In this document: piece by piece, positions 1-11,900 of the stretch
Numbering within the stretch: position 1 is the stretch's first letter
Layout: each line of letters opens with the position of its first letter
NCBI RefSeq assembly: GCF_037975245.1
Contig: NC_092577.1
Location: 19,094,898 to 19,158,897, forward strand
Direction: 5' to 3'
Source: Apostichopus japonicus
Lineage: Eukaryota > Echinodermata > Holothuroidea > Aspidochirotida > Stichopodidae
DNA: 64,000 nucleotides
Translations under genes and position numbers: made by a program
Notes under the pieces: generated by a model
What the model was told of the DNA's origin: nothing
What the model saw: only the letters and a program-made list of their open reading frames with translations
The model's database searches: none

Positions 1-1530
1 GATGAAAAGGTACCTTTCAGACCCAAACATGGCTACGAAATTTGTATTAACCAAAGGAAGCAATGTAGGTCGCCTGAGGTCAAACGTCACACAAATACAG
101 GTCGACTATTGGATTACACCTGTACTTATTAAAAAAAATGGTCTCTTATAACTTCGCACACACGAAGGTCGCACAGAGGTCAACCTGGGACAATTTTGAT
201 CGGAAGGTACCTTTGAGATCCGATTATGGACACGAAAATCCAAAGAAACTGATATAGGTCATCGGAGGTCAAACTGAGGTCAAAAGTCACCAACATGCTA
301 GTCAACTAATGGATTACAATAGCGTAACTCCCAACCTTGACGGATATTTTGTCTCAATTTATTGCAAAATTACTAACTAGTTTTTGACCCCAAATTGCCT
401 TTGTTGAACTTGGATCATATGACTGTTGTTTGGAAACGATCCCTTACCCCGTTCACAACTTGTCCCAAAATAACAACCATGTCGGACCCTGTCAGTGGGA
501 TTTCTTTGCCCATTCTTTGCCCATTTTCTCCCCCAAAATACTAGTTTTCTAACATTAATTGACCTTTGGTAATCTTGCATCACAATACCGTTAAGTATGA
601 AAATATTCCCCTATACCATTTACAACTTCTCAAGAATATCAACCCTGTCACACCTTGAAACTGGGAGTTATTGCATTAAATGTCTGAAAATTAACTTCGC
701 ACACAAAGGTCACACGGGTGTCAACCCATTGACATTTTTGATCGGAAGGTACCTTTGGTATCCAAATCTAGCATGAAAACCAAACATTTTCTTTTTTGCT
801 CGTTTCCTCAGAAAATAAGCAATTTTTTCTAATGTGACCTTTGACCTTGGTTTCAAAAGTAGTTTAATATCCTGATTCCAAAAAACAAAACGACAAGTCT
901 GTACAACAATCCTAACTCCAACCGAAAAACTTTCACCCCATATAACTTTGCACATAAAGGTCACACGGGGTCAACCTATTGACATTTATGATCAGAAGGT
1001 ACCTTTGACATCTGAAAATGGCATCAAAACTGTAAAAATCCCCAAAAACACGTAAAGGTCACCGGAGGTCAATTTGAGGTCAAGGGTCACCCGGATGCGG
1101 GTCGACAAATGGATTACATTGAAGCAACTCCCAACCCTAACAGACATTTCGTTCTCGAGTTATCGCAAAAATACTAGTTTTTTATCGTTAATTGACCTTT
1201 GTTGACCTTGGATCACATTACCATTATGTTTGGAAATGATGAAAATTATCAAAATATCAAACATGTCTGGCCCTGTGAATGGGAGTTATTACTGTTTTTA
1301 ATATATTGGTTTTTGGCATCTAACTGACCTTTGGTGACCTTTGCGGGCACCAAAAACAATAGGGATCTTCCTCTTACTATGGGCTATCCACCCACCAAGT
1401 TTGATGATGATGCATCATTTCCTTATTGAGATATCGTGTACACAAGCCAAGCGTCACATACACACACACACATACACACGCATACATGTTTGGGGCTCCA
1501 AACGGGGCAGTAGGTTTTTAAGGGGATAAT
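1..1530. repeat. AGGTCA-rich degenerate repeat block
   Basis: Several blocks recur at intervals: a segment around 'gatcggaaggtacctttga' appears near 198, 738 and 990, a 'ggattacaatagcgtaactcccaacc'-like segment near 311 is matched near 1111, and the 'tgaccttggatcaca' segment near 410 is matched near 1205. The copies are diverged and their spacing is uneven, so this is an old duplicated interspersed repeat, not a clean satellite. GGTCA/TGACC words are very frequent. The right edge (1340-1490) ends in a CA-rich tract after a segment about a 'gatatcgtgtacacaag' motif. No coding frame is supported here. Confidence 0.7.
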
Positions 1531-4527
1531 CGGGGATATTTGTTCTAAGGGTCATATGGCTTAAATATTAGCTGCACTGGCGTCATTACCCTCTGACTCT
1601 TCAAGGTGGCTATTGAATCAGTCCAATTTATGCTTCCTTCCATGAAGGGTCCCTTACCACCCAAGTGTGGACACACATAGTATAGTGCCCTTAACATGAG
1701 ATCGGGGCTTGTCCCCATTTTGTATGTTACAGTCATTTTAGTGTAGGAAAGGTACCTGTTACATTCAAATTGAGGACATCCTATTGTTTCATTGTTCCCT
1801 CTGACCTATATCTCTTATCACAAGTTTAGAAATAAATGTGAGGGCTGTCATTGCATGGTTGTCCATATCATGAATTTACATGACAATGTTGGGTTTTGTA
1901 AGCCATTAATATGTCTGCATGGCAACCTCATGTTTACATATACTGCTTGGCATCCAAGGAGGGACAATGAAGAGGTTCTCCTTTGGAGTGGTCCCCTACG
2001 TGCCTATATGTATCTTTCATTGTCACATGTTTGGTACATACTGCTACCATCAGTAAATCTAGACCTGGCCTGTTATCTCTCATTGAGACTTGCTCAACAT
2101 CTTACATGAATAGTCATATTGTGGGATAATGAAGTGTGCATGCTCCCAATGAACATTTAAAAGGTAAGCTGTATCGGCCCTCGATGTAGCATGCAACACT
2201 AAATAGGGATTTATTCAATGAAATAAAAACAACTATGGAAATAAGTGTTCTTCATTCTAGAACAAGCAAACATGTATTTATTTTAAACTCAACAAAGATA
2301 AAACACATTTAAGAGAAAATAGATAATGGTTGTGTGCACCATCCCATGGTGTCAGAGAATAGTTGTTGAAAACTCAAAGAAAACATAATTCATAGAAGCT
2401 ATGACAGAACATGCATGGAAATGCTGAGGATGCTCTTAACAATGATAAACTGAAAACCAAAATCTGATGGATTAGCACCACAAACATATTTACAAGGTTT
2501 TGCCAGCTGAATAAATCACTAATTTAACATGCTCTATACCAATCAATGATAAACATGTATTATGTTCAACCTAAACAGCAGGCTACCTTAACTACTTTGG
2601 TTCAACACATTGACTCTTTTTAATGTATGGTTATGCTACTTTTGTGGGCCAGTAAAACTGACCTTTTTGAAACATATGTACCTGTGTTGCAGCAAGTAAA
2701 ATCCAACTATTTCACTGTAAAACACTGTTAAAAAAATTTCATGCTTAATTGCTTTCAGAATAACAACTTTCCTTCAGACAGTTACTTAAACCATTAAAGA
2801 CATAAAGTTAATGAGGAACAAGCACATTCAGAAACCATCGTTTTTTTTTTTCTTTGACTTTGCTTAATTATTGAACTACACAAACTCAAAAACTGTGTCA
2901 TTCTGCAACAATAATGAAACATTTGTTATGAGCGTAAAAATGTAGAAGGTCGTTAAAAATCCAACAGAAAACATAATTTATACTTTCTAACTTAAACCAA
3001 CAAATCAAGTCATCTCTAAAATAACAATGATGAAATAAAGCACTACATGAGATTTCTTCATCATATTTTTGGTCCTGGCAGTTATATTTTGTGTTACGTG
3101 CTGAGTGGTTTTGAGGTTTATTCTCAATTCCTTTGAGAGAACATGCATGAATAGCTTTCTTTTCAAAAAAATTTTGCTGAGAAATGTGTTCAACCAGATG
3201 ACAGCCAACACAAAACTACCTTTATCACCACCACACTAACCTCACTCAAACAATCATGAAGTCCTGTAGGCTGTAACATATAATCAGAAGGTTGAATGAG
3301 GAAAAAAGCTTACAGAAACTAAAAGTTAAAATTAAAAACATTGAAAAAGAGTGAAAGACAAAATTTAAGAGCTAAAAGTAATAATAGTGTTATCAGTATA
3401 TGCATGACCTTTTCTCTCTGTAATTAAAGGCCAGGTAGTTGTACTCAACTGAACTTGCATAATTTGTTAACTACTTAAATGGTAAAAAGCAACAATCCTC
3501 CTTTCCCAATTTGTTGTCACAAAGTATGTTTGAATCAGTTTACACTGATTCCACCACCACTTCACCAACAATAGGCTAGGGATGACATTTGATGTCTTCC
3601 AGTCATTTAAGCTCCCAGAGGTGGTGAAGTGACCTATTCTGGTCATTCTAGTATGTGTGTAAACTATACTCAAAAGTAGTAAGTCATATTAGGAACACAC
3701 ACAAATAATTTAAAGCACCCTGGAATGAAACTGGGGATATTAACAGTGCTCCCCATTTCCAGTGTGCGGTGACCTAGCGTGTTGTACACCTCTGGTACAT
3801 TCACACCAAGGGTAGTGCTAACATCAGTTTAGACAAAAGTTGCAAAACTGTCCACATAATTCACTCTAATACTCCGTGCTCCTCTAACCCCCCCCCCCCC
3901 CACCTCTTGCTGGAACACAAAGGAAAAGTGACATGGCTTCCAGTAGAGAATAATACAAGGTAACCATCCAACTGGTGGCAAAGTTACAGTAAAAAATTAG
4001 GTTTTTTCCAAGCTTTATCCCTGGCATGATAGTCACAGCAGCTCTCTTGTAAACTCCAGCAGCTCTGATCATCTTGTTCTGTACTTAAGGTCCTTAAGTA
4101 CATCAACATTCACATTGGGGACACCATGCAAATCTGTTTCATACTTGTTGGCATACAACTGCAGACATGTAGGACCAGAATATAACAGTGCTCCCCAATT
4201 TCAATGAACAAAACTTGTCTAACTCATATTCACACCTTCTGTTTACATTGTATTTCAAACATCACTACAGCAGCATCATGTCATCAACCTTAACAATGTG
4301 TTGAAAACTGATTTCTCTTGATCGTGTTTCAATTAGCTACACAAATGTACGTATTAGCAAAAGACATACACATGTCTATGAACCCTAGCACCCAATGGGG
4401 ATACTTATAACAGTGCTCCCCATTGTCAATGTGTGATCACCTGTGTACTCATTCCTCTCATTGGCCCACTTTTCATTTGAAGTCTCAACCTCTCAAAAGC
4501 CTATAAGACTGTCCCTAACGTATGCCT
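1531..4527. other. Gene-free stretch downstream of the SET gene
   Basis: I see no supported gene on either strand. The short open frames have no recognisable domain. The stretch holds a 13-base C run near 3889 and three copies of an AACAGTGCTCCCCA motif (about 3738, 4183, 4408), the first and last followed by a similar 'gtgcggtgacc' / 'gtgtgatcacc' tail. Confidence 0.5.
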
Positions 4528-4533
4528 TTTATT
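4528..4533 (-). promoter_or_regulatory. Putative polyadenylation signal AATAAA
   Basis: The plus-strand TTTATT reads AATAAA on the minus strand, about 70 nt beyond the stop codon of the last exon at 4604. The distance is typical for a short 3' UTR. The hexamer is common in AT-rich DNA, so this rests on position only. Confidence 0.35.
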
Positions 4534-4603
4534 AAAAATGTTACCATTTTACATTCTCACTGATGAAGCTATAAGTTACAGTTTCACTAAGGTAACTATG
4601 AAA

Positions 4604-5938
4604 TCAGTGACAGAGACCTCTTCCTGACTTTCTAGCTCTTGAAGTTATGCTGTTTCGTACAAAGTCCTTAACGTTTCTCCAATTTCTTTTCTGAAGACAC
4701 CTCTCTTTCTTCAAAGTCGCCTGAATAGCTTCCTTTCCTGGCAGCTTTTGCATAGCTATGAAGTTACCCAGGTGACGCTTAACTGCAGCCTGTTCTTCTT
4801 CTGACCAAGGTACTTTTTTGGGTCTAGAGGGCACTGCTGTTTTGAACTTATTGGCTGTTTCTGTGAGGGGTGACTCCTTGAATTTCTTCCTTATAGTCAT
4901 ACTTTCATCACTGACAAGTGGATGTTTGGTCCCTATATCAGAAAAAAAGAGAGAAAAAGTAACAATAAAAAAGTAACAAATAATAATTGGCAGGGGAGGG
5001 GGCAGTTGCTTTTTGTATTGTGTTTTGATATATTTTACTTTGCATGGTGAGTGGCCCTACTTGTTAAGCTTTGCAAGGTTTTCTAGGCCACTTCCTCAAT
5101 TATGTTAGTAATTCTTTACTGTTAAACATGTACATTGAGGAGGGGAAAAAAGGAAATGAAATAGTTAAATGCTCTTCGATAAAACAATAAACAAAATCTG
5201 ATTTTGTGGTCTTCCAGAGGGTTACTTTCTTTATCCTTAGACTTGTACTGTTTTTCATTACAGGAAAAATGTAAGTCATAGAAAAGTGGTATTTCTAACA
5301 AAATGACAAATGCTGGGGATGGAAGTTAGATTTAAACTTCAGGTATTACATAAGTGGTAGTTTTGCTCTACATACAACATTTTCCCTCAATGTAAAATTC
5401 TCTTTTCTAAGAAGTGGCATTTCATAATAGCCTCATATCTGTAACATAGTAAAGGAGTAACACAATTGAATGTAAAAAAGGCAACTGAGTAACTGCACTT
5501 GATTGAAATTGAAGCAGCAAGGGAACCAAACACTAAAGCAAGATGGAACAAATAAAATTAAAAGTAATATTCCTCTCAAAGGGTTTTGTGAAATCATATT
5601 AGGGATGGACATAATTTGCTCAAAACCAACTTGAAAAAGAACTAGAGTAAAACAGCATTCTTACATCAAATTAGGAATAGTATGCTTTCCTCTTTGGTTT
5701 CATTTTGGACACAATGTTTGGCAGATGTGGCATAAATAAGAAAAGCAGGATAAATTGAATGCATTCAATACTTGCAAGAGTAGCTTGGTATTTTAACATC
5801 TTAAGGATATAAAGCTATGCATCTATATCATGAGATAATACACACCTGTTCCTGTTTGCTTGGCTTGCAAAAGGTCACTTTGTTCTTCTGTTTCTTCTGA
5901 CTCTTCTTCAGATTCATCAATCTGGTTCTCTTGAATTT
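4604..5938 (-). CDS. Exons 6 and 7: acidic linker and basic C-terminal domain
   Basis: Exon 6 (5846-5938, 31 codons) is very acidic (DESEEESEETEEQSD) and is bounded by ATAG|AA and ACAG|GTGTGT. Exon 7 (4604-4932) carries the C-terminal domain with KKVPWSEEEQAAVKRHL, a basic middle, and NWRNVKDFVRNSITSRARK before the stop. This W-S-E-E-E ... R-N-V-K-D-F-V-R-N pattern looks like a helical Myb/SANT-like DNA-binding domain. The same C-terminus is, in my memory, shared by related multi-copy proteins in fish. Both junction phases agree. The intron between exons 5 and 6 holds an AAAAGAT-type microrepeat. Confidence 0.75.
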
Positions 5939-8900
5939 CTATTGGATTGAATAAAAGATTAGATTGAATAAAAGATAAAAGAATAAAAGATAAAAGATAA
6001 AACATATTAATTAACAATTTCAGCATTGCTGATAGAGAGTTCAAGTAACTCTCTGTGTAATCCATCTGCTACATGAATTTCATTCAAGCTTTACCTACAT
6101 CAATTACATCAATAATATGACATGGAATTGTCCACAGAAATTTAAATGCAATCAAGATTACCTTCATCTTGGTGTAATTCCAATTCGTCCAGATTCCTTC
6201 CTTGCAGTAATGCTCCAGGATCCCCAGAGTTACCTTCTAGTGCAACAAGAAGTTTGGAGACCTTTGCTACTTGAATTGCAGGATCTGGGAGGCGGTAAAA
6301 CTCACGATGAATTCTTACATCGTGGCTAAGAAAGTTTGCTAAAACATCTAATTCATTCTCCTTCAAGGCCATAACCTGAGACATGACAGCAATGTGTTTT
6401 CTTACCTGTGTGGAACGAAGCAGATCTGGTCGCTGTGCACCACTTAAAGAAGATAAGGTACGCAGTGAATCACAGCCACGAATATGATGATTTGATCCCT
6501 CTAAAACAGCAAATACAAATTGGTTGCTGCTACTGACTCCCACATCACTCCTCAACTTCACAAGTTCATCCAAGACTTTTTTCATCTCTTCTGTGATAAG
6601 CACTGGCACAGTCCTTCCCCGTTTCCCCACTATTTCGACTCGCCACATCACTTTCACAAGATCTTGTTCAAACTTGCTCAATGATTGTGCATCAAGGACA
6701 TGAGATGACCCTTTCTTGATGTTGGAATAGTCTGCCACTGAAAGTTTGGATATCTCTCCTTGCCGTTTCCGGTTGAAAAGCATCACTTGTGTAAGTACAA
6801 CATTTGACAACTTCTTCCAAGCATTCTGAACCTCTTCTGGAGATGTTGCTGCAGCTAAGTCGTTCATGCTGTTCTCTGCCTCTTCTTTTAAGTACTTAGT
6901 AAGTAGAACCACATCAGAGGTCAAGGGAAGGAGCTTAGGATTATTTCTTTTGCCTTGGTAGATTGTGCGTAATGCATGCGAAGACACCTCCACATCCCAA
7001 TTCTCTGTCAGTAGTGTATGAACACTCCTTGCTTCTGTTTATTTTGTTGTGTTTCCTTCAATCAATGCCTGGCTTACCAGCATCATTGCCACCTTCTTTA
7101 ATGTATGACCAATCTTTATTGCCAGACTTGGTTTCATGTAAGTGTGTGTTTCATCATCAAATCCAGATAAGCTTCTTACTGCTGCGAGAACAATGCAAAA
7201 CCTTGGTGGGAAAAACAAGTCCAAAAGGCTAGCATCTTTGATTTGGCTAACAAGTCTGAATTCTAATACCAGACGTGCTACTTGTCTCAGTTTTGTTCGC
7301 AAAGGGCCAAACTGCTCCTGGTCATGGCCATGTTTGAAACAAAGCTTCTTTGCCAAATCCATAATCAGTGGATCACCCTTGATGCAAAGAGACACATCAT
7401 CTGCACGAAGAGTTCCTAACAACTTATGTGCACTGCCTCCTTCTTTGCAACCTGGAGGCGGTGGCAATAGCTGACGCGACTGTTTGATGAGACCTCTTCT
7501 CTTTTCCTCTTTTACCTTCTGCTTCCTGAGTTTACACTTGTGTCTGTAGAACTCGTGACGTGAAAAGTAGCCCAAACAGTCTACACATGGTTGATAATCT
7601 GATGGTTCAGCCCAGCCACTTGGTCGATATACTACAATCAAGGGTCCTTCACCTTCCTTCAAAACTCTGTAGTTGTGTAAATGGTTTCCTAAGTTCCGTA
7701 TTTTTGTCCAGAGTTTTTCCTTCTCGGTTCCTTTGGCAGCTAACCACTGAGCGACAAAAGATTCCTCACTATGTTGTGTCATATGTACTATCAATTTTTT
7801 GTGAGGATGAGAGCACACATAGCAGTATGCTGGCTTATCATAGCTTCTTGAAGTGCTTGTGTTGTTTGTTTTCATGACGTTAACTTTACTTTCTTGTGCA
7901 ATAGATAGTTTTACTGCTTTAGCTCCTGTTAATTCTTCACTATCCTTAGAGCAACCAGCTACACTTTGATTAACAGAACTTTTTCTCATAGTCATTGTTA
8001 TCATTGGAATAACTTCTGAATGATCTGAATCACTATCTTCTGAATCGGGCACAAATGACTCATCACCACTGTCGTCACTACTTTCCTCTGAAGAATCCAC
8101 ATCTGATTGCCATGCTTCAGCAAGAGTCGGGTCTACGCCACCAACTGATTCCGTTTCACTAAATTCATACTCCATGTCTGCACCTGTTGAGTTATTAGGG
8201 TTTGCATGTGATGAATCGATAGCATCCTCTATATCTAAACCTGATGACAGGCTCTCTTGTCTTTCACAAGATGGTGTGATAGAATGCTCAGTAACCTCCA
8301 TATCTGAACCTGATGAAAGGCTTCTATCAGCTTCATCACATGATTTGATAGCACAATCCATGTCTTGACCTGATGATAGGTCCTTTTCAGGTTTTTCACG
8401 TAGCGCACTGAGAACATCCTTCATGCCTTGAACTGGTGATAGGCTCTTGTCAGGTTTCTTACAAGACAAATCAATAGCATCCTCAACATGTGGACCTGAT
8501 GAAAGGTGCTTGTCTGGTTTATCATATGATGAGTTGGTAGCAGACTTCATGAGATGAACTGGCAATAGGCTCTTGTCACATGATAAAAAAATAGCATCCA
8601 CCTTGTCTTGAAGTGATGATAGGCTTATGTTGGGTCCTTTCCATGATGAATTGATAGCACCTTCCATGACTTGAACTGGTGATAGGTTCTTGCCAGGTTT
8701 CTTACATGACAAATCGAGAGCCTCCTCAACAAATGGACCTAATGATAGACTCTTGTCAGGTTTTTCACATGATGAATTGACTCCACCGTCCATGTCTGGG
8801 ACTGATGATAGACTCTTGTCAGGTCTTTCACATGATGAATTGACTCCACCATCCATGTCTGGGACTGATGATAGACTCTTGTCAGGTCTTTCACATGATG

Positions 8901-11900
8901 AATTGACTCCACCATCCATGTCTGGGACTGATGATAGACTCTTGTGAGGTTTTTTGCATGATGAATTGACTCCACCATCAATGTCTGGGACTGATGATAG
9001 ACTCTTGTCAGGTTTTTCACATGATGAACTGACTCCATCCATGTCTGGGACTGATGATAGACTATTGTCAGGTTTTTTGCATGATGAATTGACTCCACCA
9101 TCCATGTCTGGGACTGATGATAGACTCTTGTGAGGTTTTTCGCATGATGAATTGACTCCACCATCCATGTCTGGGACTGATGATAGACTCTTGTCAGGTT
9201 TTTCATCTAATGAATGAACTCCACCATTCATGCCTGAGTTTTCTGTAGGAAAAGACAATGATAAATCATTGATAATTCATAAGTGCAGTTAACCTGTTGC
9301 AAAACAATGTAGTACCCAACTAGCAACCACTCCAAAAAAATTACCCCTATCTACTTCATTCAAATCGATTTGTGTATGTGGCAAATGGGGATGAAGAAGC
9401 TCAACATATTTTTTTTGGCATTATGAACAATCCAAATATGACATCACTTCTGATGTAGGAGCAATTTAAACTTGATGACCTTTTGAATTTAATTTAACCT
9501 AAGTCTTGTTTACATCTGGCATATTCACAGCTGTGGTAGACTAATTCAAGTCTAGTCATGACCTGTACAAAAGTGTCTATTTGATCCACTCTTTGTCATG
9601 CAAACATACTGTACCCTTTCTCAATGAAAATAAACCTAGATGTTTGGTAACAATAACTAGAACTTGAAAAAAGTTTAATACAGAGAATAACAGATCACAT
9701 CACAAATGATTGTAAGGACATACTTAAAAATGTAAACAATGCAACCACCAAGAGTTGAGATTCCTTCCTACCATATTTTCTACAGCAGTTCTGTTGTGAA
9801 TTTAGCTCATTAGATTTGCCAATTGACTACAAAATGATGCATACTGCAGGTACACCAAGACACATGAAATGATGCTTACTGCTTCATGGCAACTATCCCA
9901 TTGAATTATCTGCTATGGTAACATGGTTACCAGCATTTATTTCTTAAAGTTGCAAAGGATGCAGATTCTACCCTGATATAACTTATTCAAACGGTTCCAT
10001 AATGCCTTATAACAAAATTTTAAGGGATTTTAAGCCCTCCGGGATGGTGAGCAGAAAGTAAGAAGATACTTGAGTTGTCCAGTGATTGACAGGCAAAAAC
10101 TAATGGGATCCTTTTGATTGCTGTACAATGCTTATTTATGTACACCCCTTCCTTTAGTAGACTGCACAAGTTGGACATTATTCACCATCAGGCCAAACAC
10201 TGGAAAATCTGAATAACTTTAAAGTCCTTGTTCTTAGTGGGTATTAGAAAATTTTGCTCCAGTCACTTATGCACTGCAAGCAATTTATCCTCAATTGATG
10301 TAGAGGGTGATCATGCATTTCATTATACCCACATTAACCACTAACTTGATTGTCTAAGTTATTTTACTCAGTACTTGCAGGTATCATTTAAAGGGCAAGT
10401 GGACTCAGCTTCGTGCTAATTCCCCAACTATTAGAGGATGAGCAGCAGCAAGCATATCCACATGCACCTATCTCACAAAATTGCACTGGTATCAGTCATA
10501 ACATTTCAGCTAGTTGCAGCTTCTCTGTACAGCTCCCCAGAATAACAGGCCTTTGCAGATTTTATTTTTGGTAACCACTCCTAAGAAATTTAGTTCACAT
10601 ATTATCACGATGAAGTACTTTTGCACACTAAAACAGTTCCTTTGTAAAACCGAGCCCATTAATATTGAGACGAAAAAATATGCCTGTCCAGTGTTTTACA
10701 AACATATAATGGAGGGAACAGGTAAAGTATAGTGATTAGTATGATTGTATGTAGCCAACTAGTAATAACAAAGAAATTTAGACGACCAAGATATCTGTCA
10801 GATACAATGTCATTATAATGGAATGCGCAATTAAAATTTTAATTGGCCAAAGCCACCTTACCTGCTTCAGTAACGGCTATTCGTTCATGTTCAAATGTGT
10901 GCTGTATGGCATAATATGAAAAATATATAATAAGTTACCTTTTCATACAACTCAAATCATTTAATGTAACCCCTGCCCCTCAAAATTAGTTTCTTGTTTT
11001 GCTTTGGAGTCTTGTCTGTTTTGAGTGTCATACTAAATTCATACAACCATGACTGGACTTGATTTAAATAGAGAGTATGCTGGCTAACACAACTTGTAAA
11101 CTGTAAATCACAATAACATCAGGGTGAACAAATATTTCGTAAGCAAACTTGTGTGGGAGGGATCAGGCAAAAGCTACAACCTATCTAACAAGCATACTAC
11201 AACTCCTAAAACAAATTAATAGTCAAACAGAAACTTCAATCAATAAATGCAAACATATTGGGAACTGAATTTTACCTTTTTCTTCCAAGGCAAATTTGTG
11301 ACTCCATAGTCATACAATAGCTCTTCTCCTTTATTTATGTCTCGTAAGGCAAATAAGCACATTGCTGGTGTGTCGTGGAAATTAACAATTTTTGTGTTAA
11401 TTTCTTGTCTTTCCCCATGGTTTACGAGTCGGCCAAGCATGGGTCCTTCTGAGGGTTCCTGGGTTGAATCAATGCTGCAAAAATAGCATAGAACATAGCA
11501 AATATACTACCAAAAAAAGGTCATTCTGAATAAAACATTAAGCTGTAGTCACACTTGCACTACAACCTGTTACTGACATTGCACTTGTTTGTTGACATTT
11601 CTGGAAAGACATTAATCAGATCATCTTGAAGTTAATGACCTAATGTAGAGCCATTTATCAATCGGTAGAAGTCATTTTTAATTTTCGATTACTAACCAAT
11701 ACCAATTTCAAAATTATTTGTAAATTATTTCTTTGCAAGAAAGAAATTAAGCTGAAAATGTTTCATGTGAATTAATGTGAAGCAGCAAACTTAACCCACT
11801 AGTCAGCTGTGTTTCATAGTTCATACCAGCACCAACAATTGAAATGAGATTCTTGGGTCATCTGCTTAAAAAGTTTGGCAAGTCTTGACAGATTCTTTAC

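Noticed and set aside
8174-9206. Other long frames on both strands over the SET gene repeat
   Set aside because: Shadows of the 60-bp coding repeat. The true frame is fixed by splice phases and downstream domains.
9242-9258. ATG at 9258 as the start of a separate 739-residue protein
   Set aside because: It lies in the polypyrimidine/acceptor region. The frame joins in phase to the 40-nt exon and the SET exons.
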